Made by a program: the position numbers and the translations under genes | Source: Burkholderiales bacterium | GTDB lineage: Bacteria > Pseudomonadota > Gammaproteobacteria > Burkholderiales > Burkholderiaceae_C | Direction: 5' to 3' | Assembly: GCA_947372225.1 (NCBI GenBank) | Contig: CANBSV010000082.1 | Location: forward strand, 1-12,279 | Length of the DNA: 12,279 bases | In this document: one piece after another, positions 1-6,535 of the stretch | Layout of the letters: the number at the start of each line of letters is the position of its first letter | How positions within the stretch are numbered: the first letter of the stretch is position 1 | The notes under the pieces: generated by a model | Databases searched by the model: none | What the model saw: the letters and a program-made list of their open reading frames with translations, nothing else | What the model was told of the DNA's origin: nothing

Positions 1-896
<896 letters not shown>

Positions 897-944
897 GGCG
901 GTGCGGTCGAGGCGGGTCGGCCGAGGTGATGAGGTGAGCGCGGA

Positions 945-965
945 ATTGTAGGCAGCGGCCCTGCC
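945..965 (-). promoter_or_regulatory. Possible serS leader elements: -10-like hexamer and short hairpin
   Basis: In the 92-base gap between ispH and serS the minus strand holds TACAAT (950-945), a good match to the TATAAT -10 consensus, which would give a leader of about 40 bases before serS. Immediately upstream is a hairpin with a GGCAG/CTGCC stem and a 5-base loop (951-965). I see no TTGACA-like -35 element at 16-18 bases. The hairpin has no T-run after it, so it is a poor intrinsic terminator for ispH. The signal rests on one hexamer and is weak. Confidence 0.3.
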
Positions 966-988
966 GCGGCCTTGGTTTGCCAGCCGGA

Positions 989-1954
989 TCAGCCGGGCTG
1001 GTTCATGGACTTGTCGCCCAGACCCATGGGCAGCGGAAAGTGGACCGTCTCGAGCACCCCGGGCGTGCTGCGCACCGACACCGCGCCCAGCGCGCGCAGC
1101 CGCGCGATCACCTGCGTCACCAGGATCTCGGGCGCCGATGCGCCGGCGGTCAGCCCGACGCGGGTCTTGCCGACAAACCATTCGGGCTGCAGGTCTTCGG
1201 GCGAGTCGACCATGTAGGCGTCGGTGCCCAGACGCTGGGCCACCTCGCGCAGGCGATTGCTGTTGGAGCTGCTCAGACTGCCCACCACCACCACCACATC
1301 GACGTTGGGCGCCATCACCTTGACGGCGTCCTGTCGGTTCTGGGTGGCGTAGCAGATGTCTTGCTGCTTGGGCTCGCGCACGTTGGGAAATCGGCGCTTG
1401 ACGGCTGCCAGGATCTCGGCCGCGTCGTCCACCGACAAGGTAGTCTGTGTCACCACGGCCAGCGGCGTGTCGGGCGACACCTGCATGCGCTCGACGTCGG
1501 CCACGCCCTCGACGAGGTGGATGCCTTCGGTGAGCTGGCCGATGGTGCCTTCGACTTCAGGGTGGCCCTTGTGGCCGATCATGATGAAGTCGTAGCCTTC
1601 CTTGCGCAGCTTGGCCATCTCGACGTGGACCTTGGTCACCAGCGGGCAGGTCGCATCGAACACCGTGAAGCCGCGCTCGGTGGCCTCGGTGCGGATCGCC
1701 TTGGACACGCCGTGGGCGCTGAAGATCAGCGTGGCACCAGGCGGCACATCGGCCAGGTCCTCGATGAAGATGACACCCTTGGTCTTGAGGTCGTTGACCA
1801 CGTAGGTGTTGTGCACGATCTCGTGGCGCACATAGATCGGCGCACCGAACTTGGTGAGCGCACGCTCGACGATCTCGATGGCGCGATCCACGCCGGCGCA
1901 AAAGCCGCGCGGCTCGGCCAGCAGCACTTCCTGGACTCGGACGTTGGCGGTCAT
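989..1954 (-). CDS. ispH: 4-hydroxy-3-methylbut-2-enyl diphosphate reductase (IspH/LytB)
   Basis: Last enzyme of the MEP (non-mevalonate) isoprenoid pathway: it reduces HMBPP to isopentenyl and dimethylallyl diphosphate with an iron-sulfur cluster. The 321-residue product fits the family. The three cluster cysteines are C19 (in EPRGFCAGV), C103 (in DATCPLVTKVH) and C201 (in DICYATQNRQ). The conserved substrate-binding segments HEIVHN, SAHGV, GHKGHPEVEGT with the catalytic Glu, and GSLSSSNSNRL are all present. I chose the ATG at 1954: its A is shared with the TGA of fkpB (TGATG), and a GGAG sits 7 bases upstream. A GTG one codon earlier is possible. The one-base overlap implies translational coupling to fkpB, the same gene pair as in E. 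coli. No damage or unusual composition is seen. Confidence 0.98.
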   Translation of the reverse strand: MTANVRVQEVLLAEPRGFCAGVDRAIEIVERALTKFGAPIYVRHEIVHNTYVVNDLKTKGVIFIEDLADVPPGATLIFSAHGVSKAIRTEATERGFTVFDATCPLVTKVHVEMAKLRKEGYDFIMIGHKGHPEVEGTIGQLTEGIHLVEGVADVERMQVSPDTPLAVVTQTTLSVDDAAEILAAVKRRFPNVREPKQQDICYATQNRQDAVKVMAPNVDVVVVVGSLSSSNSNRLREVAQRLGTDAYMVDSPEDLQPEWFVGKTRVGLTAGASAPEILVTQVIARLRALGAVSVRSTPGVLETVHFPLPMGLGDKSMNQPG

Positions 1955-2397
1955 CACAGCACTCCGATGAGCTGCACTTCAAAGGTGACCGGCTGGCCGG
2001 CCAGCGGGTGGTTGAAGTCGAACAGCACCCAGTCGGCGGACACCTCGCGCACCACGCCGGCGTAGGCGCTTTGGCCATCCGGTGTGGGGAACTGCACCAC
2101 GTCACCGTCGCGGTAGGGCTCCTCGGGAGCGCCCAGTTCATCCAGCAGGCGGTGCTTCACGCGCTGCATCAGATCGGGGTTGCGCGGCCCGAAGGCTTCG
2201 CCGGCGGCCAGCTCGAAGGTGGCGCGCGAGCCCTCGGCCAGGCCCATCAAACGCGCTTCCATCGCGGGCGCCAGCTCACCGCCGCCGATCGACAGCGTGG
2301 CCGGCTTGTCGTTGAAGGTGTTGATGATGTCGGCGCCGTCCGGGCCGGCAAGTCGGTAGTGCAACGTGAGGAAAGACCCCGTCAGGACTGTGTTCAA
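1954..2397 (-). CDS. fkpB: FKBP-type peptidyl-prolyl cis-trans isomerase, SlpA/FkpB type
   Basis: A cytoplasmic prolyl isomerase and chaperone of the SlpA branch of FKBPs, 147 residues, normal for the family. It opens with the typical SFLTLHYRLAGPDG strand. The FKBP core is interrupted by the insert-in-flap region (about 65-125) with FGPRNPDLMQRV, and the protein closes with LFDFNHPLAGQPVTFEVQLIGV, the diagnostic SlpA ending. The start must be the TTG at 2397: an in-frame TGA lies about 30 bases upstream and the next ATG falls inside the domain. No clear Shine-Dalgarno sequence precedes it. It is followed by ispH with a one-base overlap and is divergent from radC. Linkage to ispH is conserved across many proteobacteria. 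The client protein cannot be told from the sequence. Confidence 0.95.
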   Translation of the reverse strand: MNTVLTGSFLTLHYRLAGPDGADIINTFNDKPATLSIGGGELAPAMEARLMGLAEGSRATFELAAGEAFGPRNPDLMQRVKHRLLDELGAPEEPYRDGDVVQFPTPDGQSAYAGVVREVSADWVLFDFNHPLAGQPVTFEVQLIGVL

Positions 2398-2460
2398 GGG
2401 CGCGCCCGGTTGGATAGACTGACTTCAATTTTACGAGCGGGCTCGGCACGACGGCGTCTC
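2398..2460. promoter_or_regulatory. Divergent fkpB/radC intergenic region
   Basis: These 63 bases separate the start codons of two divergent genes and so should hold at least the fkpB promoter. On the minus strand TAAAAT (2433-2428) matches five of six -10 positions and would give a fkpB leader of about 24 bases. No convincing -35 hexamer lies at 16-18 bases. On the plus strand nothing resembles a good promoter for radC; TAGACT at 2415 is the nearest -10-like string. Assignment is by position more than by motif. Confidence 0.35.
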
Positions 2461-3135
2461 ATGGTGCTCAAGGACATCCCAGCGGCCGCCAGGCCGCGCG
2501 AAAAGCTGCTGGCCCTGGGCCCTGCCGCACTGGCCGACGCCGAACTGGTCGCCTTGCTGCTGCGCACCGGGCTGCGGGGGGTGTCGGTGCTGCAGCTCGC
2601 GCAGCAGCTGCTCGACGCCTTCGGCGGGCTGGGCGGCTTGCTGCACGCCAGCGCCAGCGACCTCAAGCGCATCAAGGGCCTCGGCCCGGCCAAACGCGCC
2701 GAGATCACCGCGGTGATGGAGCTGGCCCGGCGCTCGCTGGCCCAGGAGCTGGCCGAGCGAACCGTGTTGACCTCGCCACAGCAGGTCAAGGATTTCCTGC
2801 AGCTGAAGCTCGCACATTTGGGGCACGAGGTGTTTGCGGTGCTGTTTCTCAACGCTCAGCACCAGTTGGTGGAGCTCGAAGAAATGTTTCGCGGCACGCT
2901 CACGCAGACCAGCGTCTACCCCCGCGAGGTGGTCAAGCGCGCGCTCGATTTGCAAGCCAGCGCGGTGATCCTGGCGCACAACCACCCGTCAGGCGTGGCC
3001 GAGCCGTCACGCGCCGATGAGTACCTGACGCAAACGCTCAAGGCCGCGCTGCAGTTGGTGGACGTTCGGGTGCTCGATCACCTGGTGGTCGGGCGTGCCG
3101 GCGTGGTGTCGTTCGCCGAGCGGGGGCTGCTGTGA
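2461..3135 (+). CDS. radC: RadC-family JAB/MPN protein (UPF0758)
   Basis: A 224-residue RadC-family protein, the usual length. An N-terminal helix-hairpin-helix region (about 1-95, with LKRIKGLGPAKRAEI at 68-82) is followed by the JAMM metal-binding domain. Its zinc motif is intact: H173 and H175 in AHNHPSG and D186 downstream, with an upstream conserved acidic segment in LEEMFRGTLTQTSVYPREVV. The family was once linked to DNA repair, but that role has been questioned and the biochemical activity remains unsettled; the JAMM fold suggests a metallo-hydrolase. The ATG at 2461 gives the standard MxxKDxPAxxRPREKL start. The frame stays open upstream, antisense to fkpB, but that part resembles no RadC. 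Its TGA overlaps the GTG of the Smr gene by 4 bases, so the two are probably translationally coupled. Confidence 0.95.
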   Translation: MVLKDIPAAARPREKLLALGPAALADAELVALLLRTGLRGVSVLQLAQQLLDAFGGLGGLLHASASDLKRIKGLGPAKRAEITAVMELARRSLAQELAERTVLTSPQQVKDFLQLKLAHLGHEVFAVLFLNAQHQLVELEEMFRGTLTQTSVYPREVVKRALDLQASAVILAHNHPSGVAEPSRADEYLTQTLKAALQLVDVRVLDHLVVGRAGVVSFAERGLL

Positions 3136-3842
3136 CCGCCCTGCGCAGCCTGAGCGATCTGCAGGTCGTCAAGAAGACGCTGGCCGATCGGGCGGCCGCT
3201 GCGGCACGGCTGGCTGCCGAGGCACGGGCCGCTGCGGCACGCGACAAGCGCGAGCGCGAGCTGTTTGCACTCACCGTGGGCCCGGTGCAGCCGCTGCGCC
3301 GCGGGTCCAGCGAGCCGGTGGCGCGGTCACAGGCCGAGCCGCTGCCCCGCCAGCGCGAACTCGACGAGGCCGCGGTGCTGCGCGAGGCGATCTCGGATGA
3401 ATTCGACGTCGAATCGCTGCTCGAGACCGACGACGCGCTGTCTTACCGGCGCAAAGGTGTCGGTCCCGAGGTGGTGCGCAAACTGCGCCGCGGCGTGTGG
3501 TCGATCCAGGCTCAGCTGGACCTGCACGGCTCACGACGCGACCAGGCGCGCGAGCAGCTCGGCGCGTTCTTGCGCGAATCGGTGCGCCAGGGCCTGCGCT
3601 GCGTGCGCGTGGTGCATGGCAAAGGCAACGGATCACCGGGGCGCGAACCGGTGCTCAAGTCCAAGGTCAAAACCTGGCTGGTTCAAAAAGACGAGGTGAT
3701 GGCGTTTGCTCAGGCGCGTGCCGCCGATGGTGGCCATGGGGCTGTGCTGGTGCTGCTGCGATCGAGCGATCCACACAGCGCCGCGCCGGGGGCTCGCCAG
3801 GAGGCACCTGCTGCGCGCAAGGTCAGGCCGGCGCAGCCCTGA
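3132..3842 (+). CDS. Smr-domain protein (putative nuclease, MutS2 C-terminal type)
   Basis: A 236-residue stand-alone Smr protein. Residues 13-44 form a charged, alanine-rich helix that may be a coiled coil (AAAAARLAAEARAAAARDKR); 45-120 look like a linker with a GPxxPL motif common in proteobacterial members. The Smr domain occupies about 125-215, with LDLHG at 129-133 and VVHGKGNGS at 160-168, the two hallmark motifs, and a late AVLVLLR strand. The last 20 residues are Ala/Pro/Arg rich. Smr domains in MutS2 and related proteins bind and can nick DNA or cleave RNA; which applies here is unknown. The GTG start at 3132 overlaps the radC stop by 4 bases. Its 3' end converges on the flhG-like gene with only 16 bases between stops, in which I see no strong terminator. 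Confidence 0.92.
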   Translation: MTALRSLSDLQVVKKTLADRAAAAARLAAEARAAAARDKRERELFALTVGPVQPLRRGSSEPVARSQAEPLPRQRELDEAAVLREAISDEFDVESLLETDDALSYRRKGVGPEVVRKLRRGVWSIQAQLDLHGSRRDQAREQLGAFLRESVRQGLRCVRVVHGKGNGSPGREPVLKSKVKTWLVQKDEVMAFAQARAADGGHGAVLVLLRSSDPHSAAPGARQEAPAARKVRPAQP

Positions 3843-3858
3843 ACCACGCTGCCGGCTG

Positions 3859-4671
3859 TCAGGCCAGCAACTTGTCGGCCAGCAAGCCGATGGCCCTGGA
3901 TGCGGGACACCCCGGCATCGACTCGACCAGCAACTGGCGCTTGAGGACAGCCTCTCGCACCGCCGGGTCGGTCGGCAGCTCGCCGACCAGATCGAGCTGG
4001 AGCAAACCGGCTTCCGTCAGGGCGGGCGACACGAAACGGTCGACCACCTGCTGCAACTGGCCACGTATTGCACGTCCTTCACCGGGGCGCGAAATCTGGT
4101 TGACGATCAGCTTGACGCGGCGACGCCCCTGCTGAGTGGCCAGCACCTTGATGGTGGCGTAGGCGTCGGTGAGCGAGGTCGGCTCAGGCGTGGCCACCAC
4201 CAACACCTCGTCGGCGAGGGACACGGCGAACAGCACCACATCGGAGATGCCCGCGCCGGTATCGATCAGGATGACGTCAAAGCGCGGCTTCATCTTTTCA
4301 ACGATGGCCAGCAGCTGCTCGCGCACATCGTTGGTCAGCCGCGAATACTCGACCAGGCCGGAGCCCGCCAACAGCACGAAAAAGCCACCCGACGTCGGCA
4401 CGATCGCGGACTCGAGATCCGCCGTACCGCCAAACACATCGTGCAAGGTGACCTTGGAGTGCAGATTCAAGACCACGTCGAGGTTGGCCAGGCCCAGATC
4501 GGCATCGAGCACGAGCACACGCTGGCCCCGACGCGTCAATGCAGCAGCGAGGTTGGCCGACACCATGGTCTTGCCCACACCGCCCTTGCCACTGGTCACC
4601 GCCAGCGTGCGCGCCAGACGCGGGCTGCCGGTGGTGGCGGGTCGCGCGACGGGTTCGTTCGTAGCACTCAT
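3859..4671 (-). CDS. flhG: FlhG/FleN-type MinD-family ATPase
   Basis: A 270-residue P-loop ATPase of the MinD/ParA class. The deviant Walker A is SGKGGVGKT (27-35), the switch region is LDADLGLANLDV (55-66) and Walker B is ILIDTGAGISD (134-144, Asp137). PEPTSLTDAYATIK (162-175) is typical of FlhG/FleN, the regulators of flagellar number and placement, and not of the division protein MinD. No MinC or MinE gene is nearby. The C-terminus RAIGLLADKLLA could be a short amphipathic membrane-targeting helix. The N-terminal DQAxxLR motif by which many FlhG proteins stimulate FlhF is not visible. The ATG at 4671 overlaps the cyclase stop as ATGA and has an AGGA 6 bases upstream, so I prefer it over the longer reading frame beginning at 4755. 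Assignment to FlhG is by motif and chemotaxis context; a generic MinD/ParA role is the alternative. Confidence 0.82.
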   Translation of the reverse strand: MSATNEPVARPATTGSPRLARTLAVTSGKGGVGKTMVSANLAAALTRRGQRVLVLDADLGLANLDVVLNLHSKVTLHDVFGGTADLESAIVPTSGGFFVLLAGSGLVEYSRLTNDVREQLLAIVEKMKPRFDVILIDTGAGISDVVLFAVSLADEVLVVATPEPTSLTDAYATIKVLATQQGRRRVKLIVNQISRPGEGRAIRGQLQQVVDRFVSPALTEAGLLQLDLVGELPTDPAVREAVLKRQLLVESMPGCPASRAIGLLADKLLA

Positions 4672-5381
4672 TCGGAATCCTGAGGCTGGGTGTTGCCGAA
4701 GAGCATGCTCTTTTCCTCGGCACTCACTTGATAAACGGCCGCGTGTTCGAGACACACCCGGTTACGGCCTTCGCTCTTGGCACGGTAGAGCTGGCGATCG
4801 GCGCGCTCGACCCAAATCAATGGAGACGATCGCACCCACTGCGGCGCAAAGGCGCCCCCGATGCTGATCGTGGCCCGCACGTCAATGCCCGGCGCCACAT
4901 GGACCACCTGGTGCTCGACTTGCGCGCGTATGCGCTCGGCCACCGCATTCCCGAAAGCCGGCGCGCAGTTGGGCAAGATGATCACGAACTCTTCACCGCC
5001 GAATCGCGCGACGGTGTCCATGGGACGCACGCAATCCTGCAGGGCGGCAGCGACTGACTTGATCACCAGATCGCCAGCCGCGTGGCCATGTGTGTCGTTG
5101 ACCTGCTTGAACAGATCGATGTCGGCCAGCAGGACCAGCGCCGGTTCGCCGGAGCGCGCCACCCGATCGACTTCGCGAGCCAACGTGGCCTCGAACTGAC
5201 GCCGGTTGGCCAGCCCGGTGAGCGGATCTCGACTGGACAGATCGCACAGCGCATCGATCACCGCCTGCAGCCACTGCACCGAACCGGGCTCGGCATGCGC
5301 AGGCAACTCCCGCCCGGCCTGCTGCAGCAACTGCAAGGCCATCTGCAACTGGAGTTCCTCCTGGAGGCCGGCGGATGACAT
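4668..5381 (-). CDS. GGDEF-domain diguanylate cyclase
   Basis: Predicted to make cyclic di-GMP from two GTP. The 237-residue protein has a short N-terminal helical part (1-48) with no recognisable sensor or membrane segment, then a GGDEF domain from DPLTGLANRRQF (52-63). Substrate and metal motifs DIDLFKQVND (87-96) and HGHAAGD (98-104) are present. The active site is GGEEF (128-132), a catalytically competent variant, and the product-inhibition I-site RPMD (119-122) sits the canonical five residues before it, so feedback control is expected. It is cytosolic. It overlaps the flhG-like gene by 4 bases, implying coupled translation. The ATG at 5381 lacks a Shine-Dalgarno sequence, whereas AGGAGG at 5362-5357 lies 8 bases before an in-frame TTG at 5348; that would give a 226-residue protein with the domain intact. 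The start is therefore uncertain. Confidence 0.93.
   Translation of the reverse strand: MSSAGLQEELQLQMALQLLQQAGRELPAHAEPGSVQWLQAVIDALCDLSSRDPLTGLANRRQFEATLAREVDRVARSGEPALVLLADIDLFKQVNDTHGHAAGDLVIKSVAAALQDCVRPMDTVARFGGEEFVIILPNCAPAFGNAVAERIRAQVEHQVVHVAPGIDVRATISIGGAFAPQWVRSSPLIWVERADRQLYRAKSEGRNRVCLEHAAVYQVSAEEKSMLFGNTQPQDSE
5357..5362 (-). promoter_or_regulatory. Strong Shine-Dalgarno sequence inside the 5' end of the GGDEF gene
   Basis: AGGAGG on the minus strand, in codons 7-9 of the longest GGDEF reading frame. It is 8 bases from an in-frame TTG (5348-5346) and 14 bases from an in-frame ATG (5342-5340). It could mark the true start; it could also be a chance product of the Gln-Glu-Glu codons CAG GAG GAA. 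Confidence 0.4.
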
Positions 5382-5503
5382 GGGTTCGGGGGTTGTCGAG
5401 TGCGATGTGGGTGCTTTGAGTCTAGCGGTGCGGGTCGCCCCGATAGGGCCGAACAGCCGTGCAAACCCAGGTCACTTCTTGCGGGGGCAGGCGATGTATG
5501 ACC

Positions 5504-5530
5504 TCAAGCGGCGAACCAACGGACCGATAA
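5504..5530 (+). promoter_or_regulatory. Sigma-28 (FliA) promoter upstream of cheR
   Basis: The plus strand reads TCAAGCGG (5504-5511), 11 bases, then ACCGATAA (5523-5530). The sigma-28 consensus is TAAAGTTT, 11 bases, GCCGATAA. The -10 element matches 7 of 8 positions, the TAAAG core of the -35 matches 4 of 5, and the spacing is exact. The expected start point is near 5537, giving a cheR leader of about 67 bases. The context fits, since chemotaxis genes are classic class III flagellar genes controlled by FliA. This would place cheR, and probably cheD and cheB, in the late flagellar regulon. It has not been tested by transcript mapping. Confidence 0.75.
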
Positions 5531-5590
5531 CCGACATGAACCTTGAACCGGCCTGACCCGACATCCGTCGGCCAGTCGCCCGGCGTGAAC

Positions 5591-5594
5591 GGAG
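5591..5594 (+). promoter_or_regulatory. cheR ribosome binding site
   Basis: GGAG, 9 bases before the ATG at 5604. It supports that start over the later in-frame ATG codons at residues 5 and 20, which lack a comparable signal. Confidence 0.6.
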
Positions 5595-5603
5595 AAACTG
5601 ACG

Positions 5604-6476
5604 ATGTCTGCTGTGATGCGTGGCAGCCCTTCCGATCGAGTCGGCCCCTCGGCGGCGTCGATGGAGCACGATCTGGCCTTCGAGCGAGGCGACTTTGACC
5701 GTGTGCGCAGCCTGATCTACCAACGCGCGGGCATCAGCCTGGGCGATGGCAAGCAGGCCATGGTCTACAGCCGGCTGTCGCGCCGCCTGCGTGACACGGG
5801 GCATGGATCGTTTGCGAGCTACCTGCATTGGCTGGAGCGTGAATCCGGCGCAGTTGCCGAGGCCGAATGGCAGGAGTTCGTGAACTGCCTGACCACCAAC
5901 CTGACCTCTTTTTTCCGTGAGGACCATCACTTTGTGGCGCTGGTGGACGACCTGCGTTCGCGCGCCAAGTCGGGCATGCGCATCTGGTGCAGCGCGGCAT
6001 CGACCGGCGAGGAGCCTTATTCGATCGCAATGACCGTGGTCGAGTCGCTCGGAGCCAACCACAACGTGAAGCTGGTCGCCAGCGACATCGACACGCAGGT
6101 GCTCACCAAGGCACGGCTGGGTGTGTATCCGCAGGACGCTCGCGGACTCACGCCTCAGCGGCTGCATCAGCACTTTCTGCGGGGCAAGGGTCCGCAAGAG
6201 GGTTTCATCCGCGTGAAGCCGGAACTCGCACGGATGATCGAATTCCGCGCGCTCAACCTGATGGACTCGCGCTGGTCGCTGGGCGAGCCGTTCGACATCG
6301 TCTTCTGCCGCAACGTGATGATCTATTTCGACGCGCCGACACAGCTGAAGGTGCTTGAAAAGATGCACGCATGCATGACGCCGGGTTCACTGCTCTATGT
6401 GGGCCACTCGGAGAACTTCACCGATGCGAAGCATCTGTTTCGCCTGCGCGGCAAGACCATCTACGAGCGGGTCTGA
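5604..6476 (+). CDS. cheR: Chemotaxis protein methyltransferase CheR
   Basis: Transfers methyl groups from S-adenosylmethionine to glutamates of chemoreceptor cytoplasmic domains, the excitatory half of adaptation. The 290-residue length fits the family. An N-terminal all-helical CheR domain (about 23-95, with FDRVRSLIYQRAGISL) precedes the Rossmann methyltransferase. NLTSFFRE (99-106) and the SAM-binding CSAASTGEEPYSIA (129-142) are intact, as are SDID (160-163), the CRNVMIYF motif (235-242) and GHSENF near the end. There are no TPR or response-regulator fusions, so it is a canonical receptor-modifying CheR. It is the first gene of cheR-cheD-cheB and lies behind a FliA-type promoter. The 59-base gap to cheD is short enough for co-transcription. 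Base composition and codon use look like those of the neighbouring genes. Confidence 0.97.
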   Translation: MSAVMRGSPSDRVGPSAASMEHDLAFERGDFDRVRSLIYQRAGISLGDGKQAMVYSRLSRRLRDTGHGSFASYLHWLERESGAVAEAEWQEFVNCLTTNLTSFFREDHHFVALVDDLRSRAKSGMRIWCSAASTGEEPYSIAMTVVESLGANHNVKLVASDIDTQVLTKARLGVYPQDARGLTPQRLHQHFLRGKGPQEGFIRVKPELARMIEFRALNLMDSRWSLGEPFDIVFCRNVMIYFDAPTQLKVLEKMHACMTPGSLLYVGHSENFTDAKHLFRLRGKTIYERV

Positions 6477-6535
6477 GGCCGCGCCGCCACACGTCACCGC
6501 AACACCCCGACACCCACCCAAGGCTGCACGCAACC

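Larger units (their letters stand above)
5382..5603. promoter_or_regulatory. Divergent region between the GGDEF gene and cheR
   Basis: This 222-base gap is the longest without a gene. It holds the sigma-28 promoter for cheR, a small hairpin in the predicted cheR leader (CCGAC/GTCGG stem, ATCC loop, 5558-5571) and the cheR Shine-Dalgarno sequence. On the minus strand CAAAG (5418-5414) and CTCGACAA (5400-5393) form a poor sigma-28-like pair with spacing one base short. It would start transcription only about 6 bases before the annotated GGDEF ATG but about 39 before the alternative TTG. No good sigma-70 promoter stands out. An ATG at 5536 opens only six codons before a stop. Confidence 0.5.

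Noticed and set aside
2008..2460. An extended radC frame antisense to fkpB
   Set aside because: RadC homology and normal family length begin at the ATG at 2461; the upstream residues mirror fkpB.
3843..3858. A terminator between the convergent Smr and FlhG-like genes
   Set aside because: Only a 3-bp GGC/GCC pairing is visible around 3854-3865, with no T-run.
3859..4671. Cell-division MinD
   Set aside because: The ATPase carries the EPTSLTDAYATIK segment of FlhG/FleN, and there is no minC or minE beside it.
4672..4755. An N-terminal extension of 28 residues for the FlhG-like protein
   Set aside because: It lies inside the cyclase gene, has no FlhG-like sequence, and the ATGA overlap with an AGGA site supports the shorter start at 4671.
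5416..5446. A second sigma-28-like site (TTGAG followed by CCCCGATAG) on the plus strand
   Set aside because: The -10 half is similar, but the spacing is about 4 bases too long and the -35 match is poor. The site at 5504-5530 is far better.
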